A stretch of 64,000 nucleotides of DNA from the NCBI GenBank assembly GCA_002914845.1, contig JXTC01000433.1:35371-99370 (forward strand), written 5' to 3'. This DNA comes from Trema orientale. Lineage: Eukaryota; Streptophyta; Magnoliopsida; Rosales; Cannabaceae. Below the pieces are notes generated by a model. The model was not told where the DNA came from, did no database searches, and saw nothing but the letters and a program-made list of their open reading frames with translations. Within the stretch, counting starts at the first letter, position 1. Each line of letters opens with the position of its first letter. Made by a program: the position numbers and the translations under genes. Shown one piece after another: positions 1-12,665 of the stretch.

Positions 1-1370
1 GAAAGTATGGGTACATCATTGAACTTGGTTTGACTCTACTTTCTCAAACCTCAATGCCCATCTCTTTCTGATGGGAAGCCTTTTCTACTGCTTTTCTTAC
101 AAATTCTCTTCCTAGTCCTGTTATTTTTTTTCTTGAGTCCTTTTCACAAGCTCAATTGTCATAAATGAGATTACAGTTTTCTAAAAGTTTTTAGTTCAAC
201 TTGTTTTCCTTATCTCAAGCATTATAACAGTTATAAACTCCAATTTCAAACTTTCAGATATTTATTCATTAGCTATAGTCCTGAGCACAAAAACTATAAA
301 TGCCTTCATCCTTCAGATCGTGTTTATATTTCTAGAAATATTATTTTTAATGAATATGAATTTCCATATTCAGAGTCATTTTCATCTGAACACAATTCGT
401 ATAGTCCACTTCCACCTATTTTGCCTATATTTTTCTGATTTTCCTTTATGTACTTGTGACACAACAGATGCTACAATTAAGGTAGAAGCTATCTCTTATC
501 CAATCCCCACTGTAAGTTCTCATGCTCCTTCAAGGGATGGTCATATGTGAACCCTTCCAAGTAGCTACTGTCATTGAGAAGCTACCTCTTGCATGGAAGG
601 ATTTTAAGAGCTATCTCAAACACAAGCGAAAGTAACTCTTCTAGTTCCAATTCTTCTTTGTCATCTTCCAGTCCTAGTTTCACTCCTTCAACCAATTTTT
701 CTACCTCCTAAATACCTACACCTCAAACATATCCATCTCTTATTCTAGAACCAGTTCCACTTTCCACAACCAATTCAATTTATGCCATGATTATCTGGTA
801 TCTTCAAACTCAAAGCTTATACAGCTACTAAACACCCATTACCTCAAGCTTTGGGACCTAATGAACCAACCTCCATTTCCCAAGCTCTTGTAGATCCCCA
901 TTGGAAGGGGGCAATGAATGAAGAGTTTCAGGCTCTTATCAAGAACCAAACATGAGTTCTAGTTCCTCCTTCTCCTACTTACAATGTAGTAGGCAATAAG
1001 TGGGTTATTTGTCTGAAGTATAACGTTGATGGTTTTATTCAAAGGTATAAGGCTCGACTTATTGTAAAGGAGTTTCATCAAACTCCTGGCATAGATTTCT
1101 TGAAAACATTTGTTCCAGTCATTAAACCTGCTACAGTCAGTACAGTTCTCACTAGTTGTTCATCACAACTAGGGCATCAAACAACTAGATGTTGTTAACA
1201 ATGATTTTCTCAATGAGAGGTTCTTCGAGAGGATGTCTACATGACTCAGCCTGATGGTTTTGTAGACTTTTCCAAACCAGAATATTTTTACAAACTTAAG
1301 AAAACTCTATATGGGCTTAAACAAGTACTAAGAGCATAGTTTGAAAGGTTGTTTTGGGATTTTCTCAATT

Positions 1371-3395
1371 TTTGAGATTAATCTTAAAATAAGAATTAGC
1401 AGTAATTAAGCACGGGATTAATAAGACTTAAGCTAGCTTACTCAAACTACAAGTAGCACAAGAAAACATCACGTCGTTTAGGTTTGAACTACTTGTCATT
1501 TTTGGAGCTCCTCTATCTGAAGCCAAGCTACATGTCGTGTGAGCCAACTACATGCCATGCAAGCTATGTGTAGCTTGTGCACAAGCTGTCCAAGGGTGCT
1601 AGACGACCCTAGAAGACTCTAGAAGCCTCCAACTTGTGACCAAAGGCCTTGTAATTACAAGAACTTGTTGCTTAAGTACTTCCACACTAAGACTAGCTTA
1701 AGCTAACAAGGGCTTGACACTTAATCCTCTTATCCATTAAGATGAGCTAGCTAATAGACACTTAACATCTCATTTCCTTACAGTAAAAGTCCTCTTGTTG
1801 TACAAAGCATTCTTTACTTATAAATAGAGAGGTAATGCTCTCATTTGTAAACTAATGAGCCTACACTATCAATAATACAATACCTCTCTTTCCTTCATCT
1901 TCTTTAGCGTGCTCTCTTTCTCTCTTTATCTCTCTCTTTGATTTTCATCTCTTCCCTTGTATTCATCCGTGGCTCTCACCACCTCCCATCCTCCATATAT
2001 TTCTTTTATTAAACTATCAACATCACCAATATTACCTCTCATCTCTTACAAAAGAAAACTATAATTATACAAGTATCATCACCACTTCATCATTCTTTGT
2101 TCTTTGTCCAAGCCATGGCCTAATTATCATCACCACCACCATCTTTCCTTTTCTCTTTAACCCGTGTTCAAAATAGCCTTAAGCATCATCATTATCTCTT
2201 CATGTGTTCACTAATACAAAGCTCAATATCAATACCTCGATCACCACCTCGGTTTATTTGATAATTCGAAGCTAAGTCTTCATCTTTCTTTCTTTTTATT
2301 TCCTTGTTATTATCACCACTAGCTTCATCTCACTTTTATTTGTATGTATCTTATATAGATTGGTCACCAAGTCTTTACACTTACACGTGTACACATCTAT
2401 AAATACACATATTCCTATTGTTATATCTATAAATATATATGTATATACACGTACCTAGCTTATATGTCTATACATGTATAAAACTTGAGCAATAAGCTTT
2501 TTAAATGTTGATATTTTTCTGATTATTTATATAGGCTTAGATATTTTCACATATCTATTTCCTGAGCCCACATTAGTTTATTTACACGTCCTAGGCCCAA
2601 TAATTAGTTTTGTATCACTTTCTTACCGATCACTTATTTTTATACCATTTTCAATTACCTTATTATTTTTACGTTACTTTTTCTACTAACTTGTGCGACA
2701 AGCTTCTTTGTATGTAGTCTCTAACTCTTACACTTTAGTGATTTGTGGGCTCCGAGCTACTCTCCTTGAATTTGTGCTTGACCTGTGTTACAAGTTCGGA
2801 ATTTTGTGCTTTCTCATTATCCCTCACTTATTTCTATTACTATTATTATTGTTATTATTATCTCTAACCCCTTTATTTTATGTATCTAATCTCTAGTTGA
2901 CATTATGGTCAGTTTATTTGCCTCCGTCAACTAGATTCTTTTATTATTACCGCATCATCATATTATTATCGATCCGTAAGCCAGTTATCCCTGCAACCGC
3001 CTACGTATAGGGACGCCGTAGGAAGTATCGTTCTTTAATACGACCACCTATCGGGACTTCAATACGTAGTGTCAGCGTTGTAATAACACTTACGTTATTA
3101 TTACGCCTTTATTATTATTATATTGTAAGCACATTATCCGGCAACCGCTAACGTGGCAAGGACGCTGTGGGAAGTGTCGTTTTCTATATCGACCGCCTAT
3201 CAAGATTTCGACACGTAAACAGTATTGTGATAACTCTTATACCTGTATACAGTGTTGTGATAACTCTTACACCTGTATACTCTTTATAACCTAACTATAA
3301 TCTCAGTTATTCTTTGTTTTGTTTTAATTAATCACATATCCTATTAATTAATCAGAGCACAAGGTCCGATCCCGAACAGAGGTTAAAAGGTACAA
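1371..3395 (+). mobile_element. Solo-LTR-like insertion inside the copia fossil
   Basis: The copia RT reading breaks off near 1370 and resumes near 3400, so about 2 kb was inserted. The insert has no protein-coding signal. It looks like a long LTR: a TATAAATA box at 1819-1826 with CT-rich sequence just downstream, pyrimidine-rich leader-like sequence, and tandem repeats near its 3' end. A TG start near 1371 and a CA end near 3390 are possible, but I found no exact target duplication. Family is unassigned; the promoter layout and length fit a plant LTR. The boundaries are good to about 20 bp. Confidence 0.55.
2970..3290 (+). repeat. Tandem repeat of about 150 bp plus a 30-bp satellite in the inserted LTR
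   Basis: Two diverged copies of a segment containing ATCC..GCAACCGC, GGACGC and GGAAGT.TCGTT lie at about 2970-3100 and 3122-3240. The second copy ends in a short direct repeat containing GTTGTGATAACTCTTA, repeated near 3225-3280. Confidence 0.6.
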
Positions 3396-4750
3396 TATTA
3401 AATTAGGGATTTACAAACTCTAAAGCTGATGTGTCGTTGTTCATTTTTAAATCTGCTGATATATTGATTATGTTGTTAGTATGTGTAGATGATATTCTTG
3501 TTACAGGCAATGACTCCAAGCTCATAAGCAAATTTGTTCATGATCTTAATAAACTTTTGCCCTGAAAGAGTTAGGCTATCTTCATTTTTTCTTGGGTATT
3601 GAAGCTTATAGAATAAAGATGGCATATTTCTGTCTCTGTCCAAATATATTATTAATCTACATAGGAAAACTAAAATGAAGAGCAAATCTACACCAGCTGC
3701 GCCAGCCAACACTTTGTCCAAAATCGATGGTGAAGCAATGGAAAATCCTCAATTATATAGAAGTATAATTGGAGCATTACAATACTTGACTGTTACCAGA
3801 CCAGCATTACAATATTTGACTGTTACCAGACCTGATATCTCTTGTATTGTGAGTAAGATAAGTGAATTCTTACAGACACCCACAAGTGTGCATTGGCAGG
3901 CATGCAAAAGAATTTTAAGGCAGTTGAAAAATACAATTACTCATGATATCAATTTTCAGTCTAGCTTAAGCTTGTCACTTCAGAGTTTTGCTAATACAGA
4001 TTAGGCAAGTTGCTCTGATTATTGAGGATCTAAAGTGCTTATTGTATTTACTTAGGGAATAACTTGATTTCCTAGATTTCTAAAAGGCAGCAAGTTGTGG
4101 CCAGGTCCAGCACATAGGCAGAGTATAGGGCTTTGGCTCATACTGCAACAGAAATACTGTGGCTGAAATCATTGTTATCAAAACTAAATATTGACTTGGT
4201 CTGTAAACCGATTATCTAGTGTGACAATTTGGGAGCAGCTTCTTTAGTAGCAATTTCCGTGCATCATGCTAGGACTAAGCATATAGAGATTGACATTCAC
4301 TTTGTTCGTAGGCATTGGAAATCAGATGTGTCCTAACTCAAGATCAAGTGTCTGATGTGCTAACAAAAGGATTATTAGTTGCAAGATTTTTGAAATTCAA
4401 AGACAAACTAAAAGATACCGAGTCCCCTTTTCGTTTGAGGAGGCCTTTTGAGGAAAAGCTTGAAGCTTCTTGATAGTTCTAGATTGCTCTAGAAGCTTTG
4501 TCTATTAGGGTCCAACTCAGCTGGTCAGTTAGGCTCAACTAATTACAACTAATAGTTTGTTAGTGTCCTACTTAAGAGGATATTGTTAATGTAATTAGTT
4601 AGAGTCAATTACTCTGTATTAAACATTCTAGTAATATCATAAGATGAACTCACTCACACCGAGCTGAGATTTTTTCACAAAGTACATTTCTAGAGTTTTC
4701 TCTCAAGAATTGTCTTTTCAGTTTTCTTAGAAATCCAAACAGATTAGATT

Positions 4751-6050
4751 CTTAAAGCATAAGAACTACTTTGACAAGAATTATTGGAACTCATGATGTT
4801 TCAACTACCAAGCACATCAATAATGATTATAAGATTTTAGATTTAATGAGCACCCTGTTGGTGAAACTTGCAGTTTTGATAATTAATTATGAAAGAAAAA
4901 AAGGTTAGCCACTCTATCAAAATATAGTTTGACTTGACTGTATATTTTGAAATATTGTTGAGTGGATGTAACTTTTTGAAGTATCATCTGCTGGCATAAC
5001 TTGAAAATAGAATAAAGTTATCTGTATTTTCTATAATTTTGTACTATTTCGTCAAGACAATAATTATATATAATATGTTATTTATCATATAAAATGCATC
5101 TTGTTGTCTTTTTACTATTTTTTTCTTCTTTCCGAAATAACTCTTACTAAAATACAAGTTACAACTCTATAAATGTTATAGAATCTTGATGCCCAAACAA
5201 AATTCGAATATGGAATCCAGAGGATCAATCACAAATTCGATTCTACATAAGCTACTCATTTGAAAATGACATCCACAATGTTCACAGATATTTATTTTTG
5301 ATTTAAAATGTTTTTATACTTTAAATCCATATCAATTTTCGTACAACCCGTAAATATATCTCTATGTGCGCACCACATCAAAGACGTTACTAGCTCGTAG
5401 TGAAAATTTCTTGAAACACGCTTTTTGCCCTCGGTCAACTTTAGTACGCTTCTATGTACTGCCAAACTTTTGAGACATGTAATATGGATGATCTTTTCTT
5501 TTTACTCTGTATGTACAAGGTGCAATTGTAAAAAATTAAAATTTGGGAATTCAAATTCTCAAAATTGAATAAAATTTATTATGTCAACTATAAAAAAAAA
5601 AAAAAAGATACGTAATTTCTAACAAATATATTCATCAAATATATTTCGAATTAACAAATGTAATTTAGGATGTTTGTTAGAATTTAGAATCCATATCCTA
5701 AGCATCCATACTAGGTGTCTTTTATTTACTTTTTTATATTTTATAGTTTGGTCAAAAACTTTGCCTTATGCCCCTTTAGTTAACATCTTCGCTCACTCTT
5801 AAAAATACCATTGGCCTTATCCAAGCTACAATTTTCTCAAGATTACAATATGCAAAATGATTTTCCCTAATTTGATGGTCATAGCCACGTCGAGGATCGA
5901 TATGGTGTGCAACATACAAAGATTTTTTTCTCCCTTGAGTCAAAATTAAATCAAAAAAAGACTAGGACACATTTAGCCCAAGTGGAAAAAAAAATCTAAA
6001 TAAAAAGACCAAAAAAAAAAACAAAATAAGAAAATAAAATTAATAATCTG
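4751..6050. other. AT-rich intergenic stretch, no gene seen
   Basis: No open frame with recognisable protein signal was found. The region is AT-rich with poly-A runs (for example 5592-5607 and around 5990-6020) and no readable transposon ends. Confidence 0.5.
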
Positions 6051-6067
6051 ACATTTGTCACTTAACA

Positions 6068-6185
6068 CTAATTACCCATTAACTTGGGAGAAGAAGAGGG
6101 TCTTTACTCTCCGAACTAAGAAGGGTTACCCATTAACTTGGGAGAAGAAGAGGGTCTTTCTTTACTCTCTGAACCAAGAAGGGAG
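6068..6185 (+). repeat. Tandem duplication of about 56 bp
   Basis: The segment beginning TTACCCATTAACTTGGGAGA occurs twice in tandem, starting near 6071 and 6126. Both copies end with CTCTCYGAACYAAGAAGGG. The short frame through it is repeat-derived, not a gene. Confidence 0.8.
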
Positions 6186-7806
6186 ACAAAGTATTAGTCC
6201 TCTTTTCATTTCAAACGACTTTTTTAGTTCAAAATCTGAAAATTACTTTTCTAGTCAAATTTTGTGACCTTTTTAGCTCTAAATTGATAGAGAATTTTTT
6301 CACTTCCTAAAACAATCTTCACCTACTTATTCACTTTTTGGATAACTTTCTCTTCTCTATTATCAAAATATTCCCCCTAACAGCAATCCATTTCTCCCCT
6401 CCCTCCTCCCCTATCTCTCTTTGGTTTTCCTTCCTCTCTTTCTTTCTTTCCATTTTTCTGCTCTCACTCTATTGGTCTTCAGTTTGGCTTAGTTCTAGAG
6501 TTTTTTTTCTTTTTCTTTTTATTTTTGGTACAAAATTAACTCTAGCCCATATCACTCGTTTGCAAAGATTTTTGCTCCTTTCTTCATATCTATATCTCTC
6601 TCTTTCTCTCTATTTGTTCTAATGGTATTGTTCCTCATCAACCTCTGCCCAACTATGCGTGTTTGTCTCTCTCACCTCTAGCGAACTGCCTTTATTGGAA
6701 GTACGAATCATCGTTGTCTTGTCAGATTTCTTCTCCATTTTGTGGATGAAATCTTGAGGTGTTTGTTTGTTTTTTAAATCAAAATATTATTTTGGGGGTT
6801 TCATTGACTGAGTAAAAATTGTATGATGTGAGATTTGTTGAATATTGGGAACAAATGTGTGTGAATTTCAGATCTGAAAAAACAAAGTTAGTATGGTCAA
6901 TATATATGTGATACATTGTCACAATGTCTGTAACAACTTGTCACAATATGTGACTTATAGTCACAGAAAATGACATATGTCAATAATATAATTAGATATT
7001 TTTATACATTTGTTGAGTAACGCTAGTACAGTATTATTGTTTTTGCAGAAATAGCCATTGTTCTTGTATTTCTAAATTATAAAGGTTATTGGGATCAAAA
7101 TAATGTATCTATTATGACCGAGAGTTTGAGTGTTTTGGTACTTACTGAAATAATGTACATTAGTTTGTCATAGATATTGTTTAAGGCTCTTCAGTTGAGA
7201 CCTGAACACTATACTATACAGATCAAATATATTTTTGATATGAGAATTGTTCTTACGAAGAGTCTAAATGACTGTGCTATTAAGATTTACATAAAACTAA
7301 AGAATAATTAAGATAACAAGACTAGATTTTCTCTCTGTATTGATATGATTAACGAATAATTAGTAACAGAATTCTAGCATTCGCATTAAAATTCATAATC
7401 ATATACTCTGACAATATAATTTTAGTTTCAAGAATATGTGTCGAACACTATATATGTAGCTCTGTGTTTCTAATATTTAATTGATGAAATACAAGGCTAA
7501 CTTACATTCAATGTATGCCCCATCAAAAGCTTAAGAAACAAATATACAAATCCAACATCTAATTATTAAATAATCAAGAAGTGAGAATTCATGCTTTGTG
7601 ACTTAAAGTTACAAATTTTATGACAATTACAGTTCCACAAAAATTAGAGTATTATATAAATGAACATTCGTATCATGACGAGTCATATTTATATGTTCAT
7701 GTTTTTTTTCTAATAAACTACTAACCAAGTAAATACAAATATCCTCGAGTACTTACAGATTAAGGATTGAGAATCTGTAACTTACAGTCACACAATTTGT
7801 GATAAT
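6186..7806. other. Intergenic, with CT-rich tract and GTGACTTA-type motifs
   Basis: About 6390-6620 is a pyrimidine-rich tract on the + strand (CTCTCTTT, TCCTTCCTCTC). From 6900 the sequence carries repeats of a palindrome-like motif, GTGACTTAnAGTCACA (near 6949-6964, 7597-7612 and 7776-7791). No gene is supported. Confidence 0.45.
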
Positions 7807-8923
7807 TAGGGATGTAAAAAAACAAAAAATAAAAAACAAAAAAATTGAGCAAATCATGTCCACTAAAAACGGACCATTCAAAAACCGAATTTTTAGTGCA
7901 TATCAACACCAAATATCTTGGTCGATTTTGGCTTCAGTTTTTTAAAAAATTCGGTCAGTTTCAATTTTGAAAAATTAACCTTCGATTAGAAGGCATCTAT
8001 GTATAATGGTTGTTGGTCTCTAAATTTACCTAAGGTCAAGAGTTCTAACTTCTAACCTCATTGCCTCTCAATTTTTTTAAAAAAATTATCGTTGATTTTG
8101 ACCTATTAAAAGCATGACTCTAATGGGATTTGAACCCATGAAGTCCAAGGGGAAAGGCACAAGAAGAGTATGCAAAAATACACTAAGCCACGTGGTGATT
8201 TTAGATATAAGTAGTTACTAATTTTATTTATATAATATAGCTGATTTAAGAATGGCATATCCCTGAAGTTCAAGCTAAAAAGCATAAGAGAAGCACGCGG
8301 AAGCCGGAAACCATTAAGCCACTTGCTAATTTGTGTTATAAAAGGTTATCAGTCTTATTTATGAGAAATTTTTGTGGATGTTCACTTTTTTCATTTGATT
8401 TTAATAAATGTCTATTTTTCTCTTTTTATAGCTAAATGACTAGGTTCATATATTTTTACAATTAGTATATATGCTTATATACCAATTTTAGTTTATGTAC
8501 TGAGTATATAAATATTTGTACTGAGTACATAATATTTTTCGTGGTATATATGCTGATATATTGGTCATTTTACTATAACATTTGAGAAATAGATATTAAC
8601 TTAAAATGGACCTAAAATTTAGTCATTTTGCTATAAGACCATTTATTATGGGTTAACAGATGAAAGTCCATTTTTTTAAAAAAACAAATTACAAAAAAAT
8701 CGACACAAAATTGAAATAGACATTTGAGAAATAGACATTAACTTAAAATATCTATTTCTCAAATGTTATCAAAGTCTGTTTTTTTATAACATTTAAGAAG
8801 TAGACATTAACTTAAAATGGACCTAAAATTTGGTCATTTTACTATTTTTTTTTTAATAACAAATTACAAAAAAACCGACACAAAATCAAAAGTTCGGACC
8901 ACACTGAGCGACTTTTACCCCTA
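7807..8923. mobile_element. hAT-type non-autonomous DNA transposon, 1117 bp
   Basis: The ends are short inverted repeats: TAGGGATGTAAAA at 7807 and TTTTACCCCTA at 8913-8923. They are flanked by an 8-bp target duplication with one difference: GTGATAAT at 7799-7806 and GTGACAAT at 8924-8931. The 8-bp duplication and TAGGG...CCCTA termini fit the hAT superfamily. There is no transposase frame. The interior is composite: a tandem tRNA-like unit (8110-8365) and a repeated segment containing CATTAACTTAAAATGGACCT (near 8598 and 8804). Removing the element restores a sequence very like the neighbouring repeat at 7595-7640. Confidence 0.8.
8110..8365 (-). repeat. Tandem pair of tRNA-related (SINE-like) units
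   Basis: Read on the minus strand, unit 1 (about 8110-8228) has an A-box-like GTGGCTTAGTG and a B-box-like GGGTTCAAATCC, spaced as in tRNA-derived promoters. Unit 2 (about 8240-8365) repeats the layout (GTGGCTTAATGG, CTTGAACTTCA) but its B box is degraded. The sequences following the two units also align (TTATTTATA / TTATTTATG). Neither unit folds into an evident tRNA. The likely origin is a SINE or tRNA-derived sequence captured by the surrounding element. Confidence 0.5.
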
Positions 8924-8931
8924 GTGACAAT

Positions 8932-10428
8932 CACAGTTTCAGAATTGTTAGACTAAGCTCAGAAAATATTGGTTCAAATTACATTGTCTTCTCTTCATCA
9001 GCTGGCTATTCAACTACACGTACAAAATAACATTAACAATATGTTTTAAGATACCATTATTCTAGGCATTAAACATGTCATAAATATTCCCAAAAAAAAT
9101 TGATATTTTGTATTGTATGGATTCATAAATGCTCCAAAAAAGTTGATATTCTGACTTCATCATCTTTAGGCTCTAATAATAGATGTCAATTCTATAAAAG
9201 ATTTGAAAGTTATGTTAAAACAAAAGAGTGAACTGCAATATATATATATATATCTTAAAATTATGGTGTTTTGGAATTTCAACTTTGAAGTTTGAATTCT
9301 GTAAAATAATAGCTTGAGATTAAGAATTTACGAAAATTAATGTTGTGCACTGTTTTTTTGTCCTTTTAGTAACAAAAAGACAATAATATTCTTTATTAAA
9401 ATTCGATTAGTCCTTATTATTCTCCATAATTTTGATGGTATTATTGTTTTTTACTTGTTAAAATTATTTAAAAAGTCAATCTAAGGTATCAATTTTCAGA
9501 CATTTTTAATCTCAGAATACTATTTTACAATCTAAATTTTAATATTTAAATTGCAGAACATCAAATCTTTAAGGTATTTTTTTGGTAGTTCACTCTAATA
9601 CAAAATTCATATAAATAACAAGTGTACGTGATACATACTGTGCTATCTCATCACAGTAGCTTTGACACACATGAATTGTGACTTAGAATCATAAGTAAAT
9701 TGACATTCATTGGTTTTATAACAAACTCAACCTGTTACCATAATATTTGAAGGTCGCAGATTCTGTGGCTTTAAGTGACATAATTTAGGATAGTCATAGT
9801 ATCTTCATCATCGTTCCCGCCAGCTTTATCTTAGCCAACCTCAGTGATATCATTGTCAACTAGGTAAGAGGAGATTCAAAATCATTTTCATCTGTGGGCT
9901 ATTTCTCTGAAATTTTTCTACCAAAATAATGAGTTTTTGCCATTTGGTCAAAACGTGAGGTGAGTTACAAGTCGATCAAAGAGGTTCCAACCCATGATGC
10001 GATTTTGAAGTCGAGAGTTTGATCAAGTCGTTTCACAGGAAATCATGATAGAAATCTACCTGGGTTCAAAAAAACTTTTGGTGTGAAAATAGACATGGGT
10101 AAATAGAGAAAGGTTGGTGCGAAAATAGACATAGATAAATCGAGATAGTTTTAGTCCGAAAATAGAGGGGAGGTTTGCAGGTATGGAATGGAAATGGAGG
10201 GGAAGTTTGGTTTGAAAATGGAGCTTGGTTTGGGGATGTTTCTTGTCTCCTTGGGAACACTCTCTATTTTTTCTCCTTTTTTTCAAACAAAAAGTAAACA
10301 TTGGGAAGGTGAAATAAAAAGACAAGGTCTTTAATTCAAAGGGTAATTTTAACTCTCTGCTTCCTGGTTTGCTCTAGAAATATCATTTTCATATTTTACT
10401 CTAGAAAAGTCATTTGGAACTAAAAGAG
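8932..10428. other. Intergenic, AT-rich, no gene seen
   Basis: The region holds more copies of the GTGACTTA-type motif (near 9677-9690 and 9763-9785) and a loosely repetitive stretch at 10075-10230 (GTGAAAATAGACATGGGTAAA and variants). Short open frames here have low-complexity translations and no recognisable domain. Confidence 0.45.
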
Positions 10429-10436
10429 ATTAGAAT

Positions 10437-11150
10437 TAGGGGTGTTCATGGCTAGTATGGACAGTCTAAATCGCCAATCTGGAAACTAATCTTAATGAAA
10501 GATTTGGCCGGTTTATCAATCTGTGTAGTTTGAGTTGGTCGATTCAAGCTAGCCAGACCACATCTATATTTTTGCGGCTGGTTTGGGTTGTTTCTGCGGT
10601 TTGAAAACTTACAAAATTTGAATTAATACAATATCAACTAAGTTCATATCATAATCATACTTCATCTAAAATATAAAATCCAAATATAAAACGAAATCAT
10701 AACATAGTTAAAAGCTACAACCAAATTAAAAGTCCTAGTAAACTTAAACTTTAGTTACAACTTACAATTTAATCAAAATTGAAGAGCAAACTTAAAGTCT
10801 TTAGTTTTAAATACATTACAATAACAAGATTTAAAGTCTAAAATATTATAAGAGTCTTAAGTAACATAGTCTTAAATGAGCTAAGAGTAATCACTACTCA
10901 ATTAGAATGAATGAGCTTAAATTTTTAACTATTAATATACATATATTTTTTTAGAAAAAAAATACATATGCAAACTTAATGGTCGGTTCGGTTTAAATTT
11001 GACCGAATTTGTCCAAAATCGAGATTCAACCTGGCCAAGTCAATTTTCATATAATCTAATCCATAACCGGCCATTTAAGAAGAGAAACTAGATGATTCGG
11101 TACAGTTTGGACTAAATTGAGCGGTTTAGCGGTTATTTTGAATACCCCTA
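10437..11150. mobile_element. hAT-type MITE, 714 bp, perfect target duplication
   Basis: The left end TAGGGGTGTTCA (10437) and right end TGAATACCCCTA (11139-11150) are inverted repeats. An exact 8-bp duplication, ATTAGAAT, flanks the element at 10429-10436 and 11151-11158. Both features are diagnostic of hAT-superfamily non-autonomous elements. The interior is AT-rich with subterminal GGTCGGTTCGGTTT-like stretches and no coding capacity. The exact duplication suggests a relatively recent insertion. Confidence 0.9.
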
Positions 11151-11158
11151 ATTAGAAT

Positions 11159-12240
11159 TATATATTTTCCTTTCATCATGGAAAAGTAATGCAGTGAGAA
11201 ATATAAATGAGAAAGACCACCCATCACAGTCAAACCAATGCTTCTTAAACCCATTATTCTCGCAATAATACTGGATATATGGTATCTATAATCACATTGA
11301 TTTACGCATGAATACTAGGTATCAAAGATTCATTGATTCTTGAAAAGAATAATGAAAATCTAGAACAAAAGGAAAACTCTAGAATGTCACTCTTAAAAAT
11401 TATCATCCTCGAATCATCCTCGTGACAATTTAGCTTGGGCTTATAATTTATAAAGATGAAACCTAATTACTAAATTTAAAATAAAAATTAAAAACTAACC
11501 TCTATAGTAAATATACATATTTTTATGAAGGTGGAAAAGAAAAACTATTGTCTTGGCGGCCTTAACAAAGGAATTTATAGCCAAAATCCTATGGGCTCAA
11601 AAGATTGCTTTTGGTTGTATTTAGAAGCTTGTTTGTACATAGAAAAGTGGTATTATAATTTGTCCAAATGTGATGTAGTCGACCTTACTTCACAAAAATC
11701 AATAAATCGCCTTAGTCGGCCTCTAGGTGATCTTTGTAGACCCGTAATCCATCTCTTTATGCTCTGCCTATCAAAAAGGATAATGATATCAGGTTCAACG
11801 ATCAGGAGCGTCTTTTTATATACAAATCGTGAGGTGTGTCTCTCAATTTGAGGGACCAGCCATTGGAGTCCAATCGGTCCATATCGTTCAATCAGAGTTG
11901 AACACATGACCTAGAAAGAAAGAAAAAGATGATGGAGGATCTCAGAGATTAATGTATATCCAAAAACAGGTTGAGTCTAGAATGGGTTACCTCATCTATG
12001 GCTCGCTCGTTGGGAATTTGGGAAATTAAGCATGATCTCTACATTGGCGACTTTTCTCGGTTACAACATTACCATACGGAACTCCTCACGTCCACACCCA
12101 GCTCAAAGATACAAAAGCTCATGATGAAAACGAGCTCCAAATCTACCATCTTTTTCAATTTTTTTTTTTTTTAGTTTAGTTTTTTTTTTTCATTTAAAAT
12201 ACTAAAATTTGGGTCAGGGGATGATTTGGTTATAAACTAA
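11159..12240. other. Intergenic; unassigned low-copy-looking sequence
   Basis: 11525-11910 carries open frames on both strands (about 108 and 84 codons) that translate to no family I recognise. Base composition is more balanced than nearby (11850-12140), so this may be a relic of a transcribed locus or transposon. I see no start context or splice structure that supports a gene. Confidence 0.3.
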
Positions 12241-12254
12241 AATGTAGAGGAAGA

Positions 12255-12665
12255 TTTTCCCGTTTGTTTCAACCATTCCATTCCATTGGAATGGAAAATC
12301 TATTTGAATGTGTGTTTGTTTCAATAATTCAGTTTTTCCATTCAAATGATCTTTTAGAATGTGTGTTTGTTTCAACAATTCAGTTTTTCCATTCAAATGA
12401 TCTTTTAGAATGTGTGTTTGTTTCAACAATTCAGTTTTTCCATTCAAATGGTCTATCCGAAAAATTAATCATTGGAATGGTTTTTTTGTGTCTTGAATGA
12501 GAATGGAGGGAGACGGGTGTTTTTGAATGGTCCATTCCAATGCTCCCATTCTAATTACAACACACTCCACTATTTTTTCCATTCAAATGTCTCCCATTTT
12601 AATTATAACACATTCCATAATTTCCATTCAAATACACACATTCAAATAGGCGAACCAAACAGGGC
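12255..12665. mobile_element. Probable non-autonomous DNA transposon with internal 51-bp tandem repeat
   Basis: The left part contains GTTTGTTTCAACCATTCCA and the right part ends with GCGAACCAAACAGGGC, a wording typical of small plant DNA transposon ends. Both halves share CCATTCAAATG/CATTTGAATGG-like blocks in inverted sense. Inside, a 51-bp unit containing TGTGTTTGTTTCAACAATTC repeats about three times (12305-12455). No exact target duplication was identified. Confidence 0.45.

Larger units (their letters stand above)
1..4750 (+). mobile_element. Ty1/copia LTR retrotransposon, old fossil, 5' end outside window
   Basis: Conceptual translation of the + strand shows copia pol signatures in order. 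The integrase C-terminus lies near 1-130, and a stretch near 290-400 resembles KCLHP..RVYISR. The start of the reverse transcriptase lies near 900-1340. After an insertion (about 1370-3395), the RT region with VCVDDILVTGND follows near 3475-3520. Connection and RNase H parts lie at 3675-4400. About 4450-4750 looks like the 3' LTR, with A/T-rich promoter-like and polyadenylation-like sequence; its exact edges were not resolved. The copy is broken in many places and looks old. The 5' LTR, gag and protease would lie upstream of the window. Confidence 0.85.

Noticed and set aside
11525-11907. Overlapping frames of 108 and 84 codons on opposite strands
   Set aside because: No domain recognised, no splice or promoter evidence; at best a relic.
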